A DNA stretch of 64,000 bases from Ditylenchus dipsaci. Lineage: Eukaryota; Nematoda; Chromadorea; Rhabditida; Anguinidae. How positions within the stretch are numbered: position 1 is the first letter of the stretch; every line of letters begins with the position of its first letter. Below the pieces are notes generated by a model, which was not told the origin of the DNA, made no database searches, and saw only the letters and a list, made by a program, of their open reading frames with translations. The stretch lies in NCBI GenBank assembly GCA_004194705.1, contig SADC01001176.1:372001-436000 (forward strand), in the 5' to 3' direction. Made by a program: the position numbers and the translations under genes. This document shows positions 12,301 to 22,700 of the stretch, one piece after another.

Positions 12301-13152
12301 AAAGTGTAGAAAAGAGCCGCTAAAGTCAGAGTACTGACCAAAAAATTTAGAAAAATGGTATAAACAAAATTTGGACCCAACAGGGGAGCTAACTAGAGAA
12401 AGGTCAGATCTGAGCGTACCGTTTTGCACTCCGTGAATCACTGTTTTGAAAAAAAGGAACTGAAAATATCAAAATTTTTAGATCCTGGAAAGAAAACAAA
12501 AGTTTAAGAGGAGAAAGGGCCAAAAAAGAGTTGGCTTCAAGTTTTGGCCAAACACGGCTGTTTGATGCTGAAACAAAAGAAGAAAAAGAATTTAACTTCG
12601 CCTCATCCACATTCCAAGCTATAACTGGTAGTTTCAAGAAATACATGCCCAGCTTTGCCGACTTTGACCTGTCTTTGATAATATCTGCATCTGCACTGGT
12701 AGTGCTATTCACAATTCTGATGTGTTTGTTTTGTTGGATGACTTGTTGTCATAGTGGTACAGTAGACAGTGTTCGGTTGCACGACCATCGACAGGTTAGG
12801 AAATCCAAATAAATACCTTTATTGACCAAAGTATCCTATCAGAAAAGATCAGTAATTGCTCAATAAATATAATAATTAAAAAAAATTGCTAGTGGAGACC
12901 AGACACCGGACCCTACTATGGCACAGGTACAATTAGTGGAATTATAGACCCCACATTAGTTGGAGTAAGCAGGAGATACAGAGATCAATACAGCAATATG
13001 TAAGTATTTTAATGCGAAGGAAAACTTTTTATCATAGCCAAGAACCACAAAAAAATTACAGGCCAAATGAGAATGAGGAATTTTGTAGGCCGTCCTACAG
13101 CACACCACATTCTCATCAGAAAGTAATACCACAACAATCTACAGAATTTTAA
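3343..13152 (+). CDS. Transmembrane cadherin, 5' exon(s) not found
   Basis: Single-pass cadherin for calcium-dependent adhesion. Thirteen exons join in phase: 3343-3513, 3556-3675, 3720-3794, 4381-4518, 4567-4692, 8464-8835, 11604-11671, 11707-11755, 11806-11894, 12120-12230, 12482-12794, 12893-12999, 13062-13152, giving 609 visible residues. Cadherin hallmarks are DLNDNCPYF and VEDVNDNIPKF (DxNDN linkers), SLDRETIAHYKLLIVAED (LDRE) and DLDEEDRGLRF. About three EC repeats are present. A charged juxtamembrane stretch is followed by a membrane helix (SLIISASALVVLFTILMC) in exon 12482-12794, a Cys-rich junction and a tail of about 90 aa without a recognised catenin site. No N-terminal signal peptide was found. 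The exon-7/8 intron is only 35 nt. Two introns of 3.8 and 2.8 kb are filled with transposons. Protocadherin-like; subfamily uncertain. Confidence 0.85.
3842..4082. mobile_element. TTAA-flanked MITE in cadherin intron
   Basis: TTAA at 3842-3845 and 4079-4082 bounds an element starting AGGGGCATG and ending CATGCCCCT. Long inverted ends include GCGCGAACCAGCAG and its complement. The end sequence is shared with 38093-38320, and the TTAA target fits piggyBac- or Kolobok-type transposition. Confidence 0.75.
4849..5323. repeat. Compound inverted repeat in cadherin intron
   Basis: The outer ends carry CGCTACTGGAATATACGGCA and its complement. Inside are further palindromes: one around GACATTTTCTACTATTA (4880-4945) and one around GACATTTGGCATAATTT (5155-5300). 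It looks like a MITE that received related insertions. No coding content. Confidence 0.6.
5461..5642. repeat. Inverted repeat with GACTCAGGATG ends
   Basis: Both ends and internal units carry GACTCAGGATGA or its complement; a second small palindrome sits at about 5558-5595. Probably a short MITE. Confidence 0.6.
5711..7431. mobile_element. TTAA element with 380-bp arms carrying an exon-like segment
   Basis: TTAA at 5711-5714 and 7428-7431 flanks an element whose ends read AGGACCATG and CATGGTCCT. The arms (about 5715-6097 and 7047-7427) are near-identical inverted copies. Each arm contains a 3' splice acceptor followed by a short open frame ending in a stop (5917-6011 on +, the copy at about 7131-7225 on -), encoding a peptide ending RRIRTAVIAGVRIR. 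Two TA-type MITEs have inserted in the centre. No transposase was seen. Confidence 0.7.
6272..6533. mobile_element. Two abutting pogo/Tigger-type MITEs
   Basis: The first (6274-6343) has ends CAGTCAACTCCCGATTTAG and its complement; the second (6346-6531) has CAGTCAAGTCTCGATTTAA ends. They share the TA between them and are flanked by TA, typical of Tc1/mariner/pogo non-autonomous elements. Confidence 0.75.
7470..7605. mobile_element. Small TTAA MITE
   Basis: TTAA at 7470-7473 and 7602-7605 flanks a 128-bp element with ends AGGACCATACTTG and complement. The end resembles that of the 5715-7427 element. Confidence 0.75.
7625..7802. mobile_element. TA-type MITE
   Basis: Inverted ends contain TCAAGTCTCGATATAAGATA and complement, with internal copies of GATACAAGATACACC. 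The end TCAAGTCTCGAT matches the second MITE at 6346-6531, so it belongs to the same pogo-like group. Confidence 0.65.
7871..8231. repeat. Inverted repeat in cadherin intron
   Basis: Arms around 7871-7985 and 8110-8231 share blocks such as GACACCAAACTTGC / GCAAGTTTGGTGTC. Ends are less well defined; no target duplication found. Confidence 0.5.
8282..8436. mobile_element. TTAA MITE (CCGACAACGG subtype)
   Basis: TTAA at 8282-8285 and 8433-8436. The interior shares CCCCGACAACGGTTGT and the GAAAAATCCGTACA-type block with the elements at 41849-42082 and 55042-55272, so these three are one subfamily. Confidence 0.65.
9666..10529. mobile_element. Foldback element with TTACGAAA-type arms, 8-bp TSD
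   Basis: Flanked by GACGTTTG at 9658-9665 and 10530-10537. Ends are GGCTGTAGGAAGTTTCG and its complement. The arms (about 9675-9850 and 10340-10520) are tandem copies of CGTAAGAGCGAATTTT-like units. The centre contains a tRNA-like segment. Apparent ORFs here are translations of the array. Confidence 0.8.
9968..10036 (-). other. tRNA-like (Pol III promoter-like) segment
   Basis: On the minus strand an A-box-like TGGTGCAGTAGG (complement of 10017-10028) and a B-box GGTTCGATTCC (complement of 9975-9985) are spaced as in a tRNA gene. I cannot fold a full cloverleaf with conserved anticodon, so it is more likely a SINE head or tRNA pseudogene. Confidence 0.45.
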
Positions 13153-13193
13153 AGAACAGCAATAACGTTTATTCTACAGAAGAGTCAAAGCAG

Positions 13194-15535
13194 CTAGATT
13201 AGCAGAAATATCAGAGAGACAAAATGTAATTTTCTTGCGTAGTTCCTCTTTTTCTTCAGTACTTCCTTTGAACCCCGGCAAAGCATATCCAATGGCGCCT
13301 CATTGTACCTTAAAAGTATTGTGATGAATAAATATATTTCAAAAACATGGATTGAAGCACATACTTATTTCTCTGTTCTCTTTTGCAGGTGGGAAAACCG
13401 GTGAGTAGCTTGACAATATCCAGTTGAGCAAACTTGCAGGCATAGTGAAGAGGAGTGTTGTTTTCAATCAGATCAGGCGTGTTCAGCAAAGCATCCAAGA
13501 AGACTTCAGAGCGCTCTTTCACACCAGCATCAGTTCCATAAGCATCAGTAAGCCAATTGTAATCACAAGCAAAATCCAAGATTCTGAAAAATTGAGATCT
13601 TAGACATGATCCTTGACATGGACCTTAGTCATATTGGCTAGTAAAAAAGTAGAAAGAGAATACCTCTTCGCGACGTAAAAGTTAGAGGATCGACAAGAAA
13701 TGTGAAGAGCATTGTACCTGTAGCCCTTAAAAAGCAGCATAGAAATAACTCACTTATTTCCAATTCGAAAACTACTAACCTCCTGGACGATTGTAGGCAA
13801 GTCATTGTTTGTGTTGACTAGGAACCTTGGATTTTCCTTCAGCAGCTTGTCGAAGTCCTCGTTCCTTTTCTTTTCGATGGCCATTCTAAAAACAATTTTA
13901 CAATAAAATGCTTTAGTTAGCAATATATTGCTGTATATTGCTGTATAAATATCAGAGGGAAATTACCGCAGATCAGTAAAGCGATAGGATGGCAAACTCT
14001 TGTAGGGCGTCACAGGCTCTATAACAGCAGACTTCTTCGGCGTTTTTTCGTCGTTGAGGCTATCGGCATAGAAACTGTCAAGCTCTTCATTGTCTGCACA
14101 TCTTTTGAATCGAGTGCCTGCAAATTTAGAAGGTTGAGTCTGATAGATGTGAGTCAATAACTGCAAAGTAATTACTGGTCATAATTTTAAAGAATTAAAG
14201 AATTTACTTAGCGCTACCACCAAGTAAAAATTTGGGCACAACAGAACCTTTCCCCTCCCACTCGCCAGAACTCTGGCCCTCCCACTCGCCAGAACCCTGC
14301 CCCTCCCACTCGCCAGAACCCTGGCCCTCCCACTCGCCAGAACCCTGGCCCTCCCACTGGGCACGTTCTGCCAGTCAGAAAGTAACTTAAATGACGAAGA
14401 ACCTGTTGCAATTGGTGAGCAGTCAACTGGTGAGAAGCCGAATTAAAATCCCTCACATCATAATTGTTATTAGGAGTTGAGAAAATCGAGGGACTTCCAG
14501 AAGGATTGATGCTCCAATCCGATGTCATGGTTCCGTGGCCCGTGAGCGGTAAGAACAAGGTTCATGCCGTCGTCACTGCCATCTCTCGTGAATATATAAT
14601 GGTTCAGTTCAGCAATGGAAAGTTGTTTTCCTATCGGCGATATTTGTGGAAAGGTTAAAGCTCGCCATGCCATGTTGATGTGTGATAAATAAATAAACTT
14701 TTGTGTATAATTCCTTTGTATTTTCTTTGCATGTCTATTTTTTGTTGCCGATGTGTTGCTTGTTGCTTCATATTGTTTATTTTTTCTGATTTTGATCCTG
14801 ACAAGTGCGATGGTCGGGATTCTGACAAGTGCGATGGTCGGGATTCTGGCGAGTGGGAGGGCCAGGGTTCTGACGAGTGGGAGGCCAGGGTTCTGGCGAG
14901 TGGGAGGGCAGGGTTCTGGCGAGTGGGAGGGACAGGGTTCTGGCGAGTGGGAGGGGAAAGGTTCTGTTTAGCCAAAATTTGACACGAAAACAAAAAGTAA
15001 TGCACACCTTCTTTCCTTCCATCTGGCGAATCGAGAAACTCTTTAACTTCCTTGAACTCTTTGAATGTTTTCTTGTCAGGCGAATCCGGAATAAATACCT
15101 GAGCAAAAAACAGCTATGAAGTACAGGGCGTCCAAAGATTTTTGGCCACTTTTAAACTGCCATAACTTTTTTCTTAGGCAAATTTCAAAATTCTGCTGCA
15201 AAGGCACATTGACTCAGCTTGCATGAAAACTTTTTTGGTATGTAATGTGAAAAATAGGATTTTTGCTTGATCCCTTGTGGTCTAGGTCTTGCCATCCAAA
15301 TGCCATTCACAGATCATAAGTAAAACCACATGGGGACGACGCGGAAATCTTTTTTTTCGACATTATACACCAAAAAAATTTAGAACGAGCTGAGTCATTC
15401 AGCGTTCACAGAATTATAAAATTCTCCCTAAAATAAATCATGGCAGTTTTAAAGTGGCCAAAAATCTTGGGATGCCCAGTACTTCGAAGAAATTAACAAA
15501 CTTACGGCAAAGACATTGGAATTTTTGTTCATCAT
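13194..15535 (-). CDS. ANKLE2: ANKLE2-like ankyrin-repeat protein (short form)
   Basis: ANKLE2 acts at the nuclear envelope and helps nuclear reassembly through VRK1/PP2A control of BAF. Minus-strand exons, 5' to 3': 15535-15506, 15098-15008, 14117-13967, 13885-13780, 13725-13664, 13583-13365, 13308-13194; 257 aa in phase. The N-terminal half has the RNase-H1-like fold segment (VKEFLDSPDGRKEGTRFKR). Then comes PYKSLPSYRFTDLR and LLKENPRFLV, and ankyrin repeats (EGYRYNALHISCRSSN; NNTPLHYACKFAQLDIVKLL; RNKYNEAPLDML). Human ANKLE2 is about 940 aa with an N-terminal membrane helix and LEM domain; neither is seen here. The start is the ATG directly after an acceptor at 15536. A foldback fills the 14118-15007 intron. 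The C-terminal end is the least certain part. Confidence 0.8.
14227..14981. mobile_element. Foldback element with GGCGAGTGGGAGGG arms, 8-bp TSD
   Basis: Element 14235-14973 is flanked by AAAATTTG (14227-14234, 14974-14981). Ends are GGCACAACAGAACC and, inverted, GGCTAAACAGAACC. Arms (14250-14375, 14805-14965) are about 22-bp tandem units containing GGTTCTGGCGAGTGGGAGGG. The 430-bp centre holds open frames on both strands (for example 14464-14658 +, with VVTAISREYIMVQFSNGKLF) that I do not recognise. It lies in an ANKLE2 intron. Confidence 0.8.
15122..15481. mobile_element. MITE with ACAGGGCGTCCAAAGATTTT ends
   Basis: About 40-bp imperfect inverted ends (15122-15163, 15440-15480) include TGGCCACTTTTAAACTGCCA. 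It sits in an ANKLE2 intron. Similar ACAGGGTGT ends occur at 8881, suggesting a related mariner-like group. Confidence 0.65.
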
Positions 15536-15646
15536 CTACAAAAAGACGAACAAATGACCGGATCGGCAAATAATCAAATGAAATTTGTTGTAAAGCCCTA
15601 TGAGGAGGAGACCGGATACAGTGCAACAAAATGACAATAAATAATT

Positions 15647-15652
15647 TTATTC
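15647..15652 (-). promoter_or_regulatory. Polyadenylation signal of BET1
   Basis: AATAAA on the minus strand, 13 nt past the BET1 stop and about 111 nt before the ANKLE2 splice acceptor at 15536. This spacing resembles intercistronic regions of trans-spliced operons. Confidence 0.55.
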
Positions 15653-15664
15653 GGGAATGTCGAT

Positions 15665-16467
15665 CTATCGAGCCAAGAAATAAATGAGCACAAATACAAA
15701 GAAACAGAAAAGCACTAGGTAGCAGAGTACATTCTTTCCTAGAAAAAAGGGTTTAAATTATGGAGAGGAGACAAAACAGTGAAGTGATACCTCCAGCTTT
15801 GGAAACAATCCCTAGTTTTTTCATGGTATTCGTCTGAAACAAGCATTTTTTAATTGGAAATTCAAGTTCGGGTGACTTACCAGTAGCTCACCCGAAAAGC
15901 TGAATCCAGTGCCCTGAAAAGTTGAAAATTTAGAGGTTGGAAAAGAGACACATTAATCTTTAAATTTCCTAATTGCCACTGTGGTCTAGATAGATACTTC
16001 TCAGAAACTTAAGTTTTTTTTCAATTTTACTTCTTGAGATGGACAAAAATCTTTGTTCGAAAAATAGCAGCAATAAAGTGACCGAGATGGGTTTCGAAAA
16101 TATCCGGAATATAGTGTTGTAAGGTACAAACAATGGTTCACCATATCATCGATGAGTCGATTCTGGTCACGAACATTTTCACCGATTTCAATTGTCACCC
16201 TTTTCAATTTGGAGACCTTCTGGAGAGCTAAAAACACAACATTTGCACGCCTTTTCATATGGACTTTGGCTCCTAACCTGTTCCACCATGTCATCATTCT
16301 AAAATTACATTTGACTACATATGAAAAAAATTAAATTTGATTATAGAAACCTGTTGTTCCAAGAACGAACCACCATTACTTGTTGGATTAGCGGCTAAAA
16401 GACAGTCTGATCAATTACAAACGTAAAAATTCATTATTTAACCTCTACTTGTTCTGTAGGCTGCCAT
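15665..16467 (-). CDS. BET1: Golgi SNARE BET1
   Basis: Tail-anchored Qc-SNARE for ER-to-Golgi vesicle fusion. Exons 5' to 3': 16467-16443, 16394-16351, 16298-16278 (21 nt), 16227-16142, 15913-15881, 15833-15791, 15738-15665; about 108 aa (human 118). Recognised parts are the SNARE motif core VSKLKRVTIEIGENVRDQN, the segment TNTMKKLGIVSKAG and the C-terminal anchor NVLCYLVLFCFFVFVLIYFL followed by AR and stop. A splice acceptor lies 12 nt before the ATG. The frame of exon 16227-16142 is off by one base relative to the preceding exon; a missing A in the run at about 16219-16220 would explain it. ANKLE2 follows immediately downstream. Confidence 0.88.
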
Positions 16468-17099
16468 AATGCAGATTTGCTGAAATTAAATTGATAAAGG
16501 CATTTTAACGCTAAATCACTCGTAAAATCAGATGGAAATCAATATATGGACAACTATTAGACAGTTTACTACCAACATTCCGTGTCTTATGCTAAATGAA
16601 AAAAAAGGTATGCTAACCCATCAAACCTGTACTCAGAGGGGTATAACTAGGGAGTATGCCTACGTAATCGATCTCAAGCTTTTATTATTTCGACTACTTG
16701 TCAGCCAAAAGAATTAAATTTTCATAAGTCGGATAACCGAATGGGTCGAAAAATCGATAGCTCAGAAAGCTTTTAGCCGACTGTAAACAGTGATGCAGAT
16801 CTGCTATTTTTTGTGACTTTAGATAGTTAAGTGGACCATTTTACCCGTTAACCAAATTCACTCATAAAATTTGCCACTTCATAGCTAAAAAATTCGCTTT
16901 CAAATAAAATACACGTTGAAAAAACACTAGGCAAATGCTAAATGCCAAAGCCATTTTTTGCGTACTATGGTTGTCTGCGAAAGTAGCCTGAAGATCATTT
17001 GTGTTCTGTACTTTCTCTTTCTCTGATCGCCTCATACTGAGGCCTCATTTGCTCTAAAGAACAGCTAAATACTTCCTTCTCTTTTTTCAGGTCGCGAAA

Positions 17100-19061
17100 A
17101 TGGGAATCATCAGTCAATTGGCCGAAACTGCTAAGTCGAATCCGTTCTCCAATGCTCTTCTGCCGATCCGCACTGCTGAATGTGGGGTCCTACCATTGTG
17201 ACACAGTGTAAGTAGAACTTCTTTTTCGACGTGGCAGTGGCTGTTTATTAATTCATTCCACAACTTTTTCCTGTGCGAAGTAGAAAATTATTCTCTTAAA
17301 ATTTCAATGTGGTTTTGACCTATTTGTTCCGAAAAAACAATGACGTCTGAAACATTTGAGAAAAGAGCCATCATCACCCCATACGTGGTAGAAAAAAATA
17401 AGTCATGGATTGGAATTGCCACTATTCTTTGCACATGGACCTATCTATACTTTATGGTTTTCCCTACTCTGTGGGATGGGCTGAATGATTTTTATAGTGG
17501 AATTGGATACAATGTTCTGAGAGTTTCTGTGGACATCGCCGTAACTTCTGCAACTATTTTAGCCTCTGATACCGTCGTTTTCGGTTCTGGAAAGTACTAC
17601 GCGCTCTGTGGTCTCGGTGGAATTCTATCTTGTGGCATCACTCATACTGCTATCGTTCCGTTGGATTTGGTCAAGTGTCGTATTCAGGTTCGTGATCTCT
17701 TCCATAATTGCGCTATAACTTATTATGTCTGTTCTTATAGGTTAATCCTGAGAAGTACAAGGGCATTGGAACTGGTTTCAAGGTCACTGTTGCTGAAGAG
17801 GGTGCCAGAGGTCTTGCAAAAGGATGGGCTCCAACCTTTATCGGTATGTCTTTTGGGATTACTAATGTTCAAATGAGTCAGAAACTGTCCGCCAGTCAGT
17901 AAAATTGTGTGAGCACTTAGAGCTGTGCAAAATTTTTTCCTAACAGCCAGACAATTTCTTCCATTTTTGCAGCGCTATGTTTTATTGTGATATATTTGAG
18001 TTTGTTATTTTAGGTTACTCTATGCAGGGATTGGGTAAATTCGGTTTCTACGAGATGTTCAAGATCTTGTATGCTGACATGCTGGGAGAGGTACCCAAAT
18101 TTTAGCATAAATATGTTCTCGGTACTACAGCGGCTGTTCAGGAAAACGCATACACCTACCGTACTGGAGTCTATCTGGCCGCCTCAGCTTCCGCAGAATT
18201 CTTCGCTGACATCATGCTTGCACCCATGGAAGCAGCCAAGGTATGTTAAACTAAGTTTTTGTGACAAGCTATGAATAATTTACAGGTTCGAATCCAAACT
18301 AGTCCTGCCTGTCCACCAACTCTTCGTGGATGTGTTCCGTTTATCTACAAATCTGAGGGGATTGCTGGCTTTTATAAGGGACTTCCTCCGCTCTGGATGC
18401 GTCAGATTCCATACACTATGATGAAATTTGCCTGTTTCGAGGTGCTTAGTTTGTTTTCAATTGTAAATTCTGTCTTATTTCCATTGTTTCTTTCAGAAAA
18501 CTGTGGAGCTGCTCTACAAGCATGTTGTACCTAAGCCTCGTGAACAGTGCAGCAAGCCCGAGCAGCTTGTTGTTACCTTCATTGCTGGGTAATATCTTTT
18601 CTTTGAGAGGTTTGTGTGGCATTTAGGGTGTTTTCCAGATACATTGCTGGAGTCTTCTGCGCCATCGTCTCTCATCCAGCTGATACGGTCGTTTCCAAGC
18701 TCAATCAAGGAGGTGGAGTCACTGCTGGTGGCATCTTGAAGAAGCTTGGTCCACTTGGTTAGTTCTTTTAAGGTTATTGCAGCTGTGAGGTAGCTAATAA
18801 CTCAATTTTAGGTGTGTGGGGTGGTCTTGTGCCTCGTATCATCATGATTGGTACGTTGACTGCTTTGCAATGGTATGTTTTAGGGATGATTTTCTTTGAA
18901 ACATTTTGGCCCAACCTTGTTGTGTATTCAGGTTCATCTATGACTCCGTGAAGGTTGCGTTCAATCTGCCACGTCCTCCTCCTCCATCAATGCCTGAATC
19001 GCTGAAGGCTAAGCTGGCTGCAGTCGCCGACAAGGTCGCAGACAAAGTCACCAATCATTAG
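17100..19061 (+). CDS. SLC25A3: Mitochondrial phosphate carrier
   Basis: Inner-membrane carrier that imports phosphate with protons for ATP synthesis. Ten exons: 17100-17181, 17563-17687, 17741-17843, 18014-18090, 18142-18240, 18286-18441, 18497-18588, 18639-18757, 18812-18872, 18932-19061, giving 347 aa. The three carrier repeats carry [16 protein letters not shown] and [52 protein letters not shown] and [12 protein letters not shown] are typical of this carrier. A strong acceptor ends at 17090, 9 nt before the ATG. Intron 1 contains an open frame from an ATG at 17340 that runs in frame into exon 2 (see findings). No frame breaks. Confidence 0.95.
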
Positions 19062-19100
19062 GAAGCAATAGCGACATCTCAGGATTTGGGCTTCATCATG

Positions 19101-19106
19101 AATAAA
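19101..19106 (+). promoter_or_regulatory. Polyadenylation signal of SLC25A3
   Basis: AATAAATAAATAA begins 40 nt after the carrier stop codon. Confidence 0.6.
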
Positions 19107-19733
19107 TAAATAATATTGTCCGATGACTAGCTGATAGATTTCTGTTTATCTGGTGTGTTAGAAATATAAAAATATTGGGCTGGTTGTATGCTGTTTTATT
19201 TGTTTTTAGGCTTGTATTTCGTTAAGCGAATGCATAAAGTGTTGGCTGACTTTTTTTGTAGATTTTGTGACACAAAGATATTATGTAGTTATGCAGTGGC
19301 CTTGTTGGACTTTAAGTTCCACCCTGCAGGAAATCACATTTAAATTCAACCATCGAAATAGGTTGGTTGCTAGGTGGCATGTTGCAAATGGAGTTTTTTT
19401 TTTGAAGATTTTCCTACCTTGTGGTTGATGCGTGTTTGGGGATGCTATTGATGTGCTTCCTCATTCGTATAGAATTACCTCATCACTTCTGGTCGTATCT
19501 TCATTCTTCAATCGAGAAATTAGATTTGGTTAGTGTCCAAAAGTCGTGTGTGCTTATTACTTATTTTAAACTCCTTTGACCATGTGTGCTTGTCTAGATG
19601 ATTGCGCCCTTGAAGCATTGATTTACCATCTTCCCTCCAAGCATTAGCTTCGATGTTGATGTGTACGGTTAAGGTCTCTAATTTTAGAGTCGTAGATTAG
19701 TATCGTAATTTCTTTTATTTTTTACTCCAAATA
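19107..19733. other. Intergenic, nothing recognised
   Basis: T-rich DNA between the carrier and PIG-Q. No repeat ends, tRNA-like boxes or exons stand out. Confidence 0.4.
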
Positions 19734-22700
19734 ATGAATAAAAACCAGCAAAAAGTCTACGGTTCTCAAGGAACATTAAATGACGACATTGAGCAAAAGG
19801 GTATGTCCAGTTTCTGTGACCGTAGTTTTGCAGCTAGCACCTTGGTCAAATCTGTTCAAAAATTTAAAAAATCTAATTTCATGTATGACTTGAGGATCCA
19901 GCTTTGTTATAATTATACGATTGCATACCAATTTAAATTTGTATTTGCAGTTGATAGACTGGCTGACTCAATACCCCGCTGGTCTTAAGTTAAATGACCA
20001 GCTCAATGAACTACTTGCTGGCTTCTTCAAGTACCACATTCGTCTTTGGAGAAGTAGGTTGCTTCAAGTGCTTTACAGTCGACCTTCAATAATTCGGCAT
20101 TTTCGGGGGTGACCTAACCAAATTAGGAAAGGTCAAATGAATTTTTTTTGTACCGGTCTTTGTGTGCCTAATTATCAGGGGGGGGGGCGGTCAAACCTGC
20201 CAGCTGCCCAACTATTGAAGGCTTACTGTGTCTTGTATTTGGTGAAGATTTTTAGCCTACATCTCCACCTTGAATAGTACCTGGTGTTCACACTCTCAGC
20301 AGTATCTATTAGCTGGTCTCGCTGGCGCTTCACTGCTATTAGCCTTTTTGCTGATGCACTCAAACTACTGACCATTCACATGTTTTGCTTTCATCTGTAC
20401 ACTCTCAGGTTGGTTTGATTTGAAATGTTTGATTGCGACAAAGGCTGTGAAAAATTGATTGGCACTGTAAAGCCTATGCGCATATTTCTTTATCATTCCT
20501 CTGACTATTTGGTATTACGGAGCTGTGAATTTTTAAGTGTATATTGATTATCTTCAATCTCAGAGCACTATTCTTTTATTAGTAAAGGAGGAACATATAG
20601 ATAAGGAAAAGTGCATTATCAGCATTACTGCTGCGGTTTGTCTAAAATATTGTGTTCTGTTTTGTGTTTTCTTGACTGCATTTTGAATCGTCTGTATACT
20701 TTGCTTGGAGGACTATATCTTTTTGAGTGGAAATTGTCGGTTTTGGATTTTTTTTCAGCTTCTCTGTTTTCAAACCCTTAGTCGATGATGGAATTTTTTC
20801 CGTGAAGCATTTTTTTCGGATTGTTCCCGCCCCGATTATTGGTTTCTTTCTTTGAATGATAAAATTTTTGGCACGGCGAGAATTTCGCGGATAATAATTC
20901 CGTGTTTCATATTTTTTCGTAAATCATATTTTAAAGTCTTATATACAATTTTGCTGACTTTGAAAACGATAAAAACGTTGTTTCCTAACACTTTTCTACA
21001 AAAAAAATCAATTTTTTTTGACGGAAAAAATTGACTAAAATTCGACCGAAATCTTGATTTACCTTGGTCCCCAAGGCAAAAAAGTCAGATTTCAGTCAAA
21101 TTTTTTTTGTCAAGAAGTTGAATTTTTATGTGAGAAAGTGTCATCAACAACGCTTTCTATCATTTTTAGCATTAGAAAATTACATAGGACACTTTAAAAT
21201 ATGATTTACAAACATTTATGAAATGCGCCCCCCGGACTCAACAAGTGTCCGTCTAAAATTTTCAGCTATCAATTTCCGTTAAAAGGTAGGTCAAAAATAC
21301 GTTAGAAGGCAAAATACCGAAATCCCGATTTCCGTTTCTAAAAAATAAACTTGTAAAAAAGACAATTTAAACCAAAAAAGATATAGCCTTACTTCACTTT
21401 CAAAGTTTGTGCCCAAATCTAGCTGTGTTATTCGAATTTTCCGAATTTTACTTGCTCAGACTTGTCTCCCATGGAAGAATCTGGCTCGTTGGAAGCTGGG
21501 GAGACTACCACACTTCTACTCCGTTCTTCCAGCAAACACTCCTCCAAACGATCAAGTGTGTTAAGCCATGGAGAACTGGAACTTTCTCAGCTTTATGGCT
21601 CTTCAATGAGTCGTAAACGACATGAGATCACCCCCCTGGGACTGTCCTGGCACAACTTATCAGTCACTCATGTCAAGTCCAACCACAAAATATTGGACAA
21701 TGTTTGTGGGGTGGTCGAGCCTGGTCAATTTGTGGCCCTCATGGGCTCCAGGTATGACTTCCGGTCATTTTGGCCAAGAAAAGATATGGAATTTTCAGTG
21801 GTGCCGGAAAACCACCTTACTGAACACCCTTCTGTCCCGCAACCTCAAAGGCATGAAAGTGACTGGGAGTGTGCTGGTGGATGGTCGAGAACTGGGCAGA
21901 GATATTACTTATGTGAGTGGATATGTGCAACAGGACGATTTATTCATGTCCACGTTAACTGTCAAAGAACAGTTGACCATACAAGCTAGGCTTCGACTGG
22001 TTGGATTCACCGAAGACCAGATCAGACGACGGGTCAAAGATGTAAGTTTTGCAGGAAGCAGGGCTGTAAATTTTTTATTTTTGACATCCTACATCCACAT
22101 CCGACCAAAAAATTTTTTGACATCCACGTCCACATCCGACATCCGACCCAAAAATTTTTGACATCCAACATCCACACCCGACATCCGGCCTTAAAATTTT
22201 TGACATCCACATCCACATCCATCCGGATGTCAATTTTTTTTGACATCCTGTCATCCAAATGACATCCGGATGTCAAAATTTTTGACATCCGGATTTCCAA
22301 GTGATATCTGGATGTTTACATCCACCTCCGGCTGGATGTGGATGTCAAAAAATTGCTTATATTCACTTTTAATTAATAGTATGGGTACAATAGCCTATTT
22401 AGACAAGAGACATAAAAAAGATACAATCACTACACATGGGCATAACAATGGCAAATATTTATTTTGACGTGAAACCAAGACACTAAAGTGAACCAAATTA
22501 AACATTCATCAGACCCAAATTGAACCCTAGCAGCACTTTCCTTCGAAGCAAATCCTCCAACGAGCAGCCCTTGACACCACCGGAGTTGATAGACAAACGT
22601 GAGAAACCTCGCTCTGGAGCTTGGGAAGTCGCGGGAATCACGAGCAAATCGAATGCCAGTTTGGTGAGCCGAGGCAACTGAAAAATGTTCAAGTAGCCGG

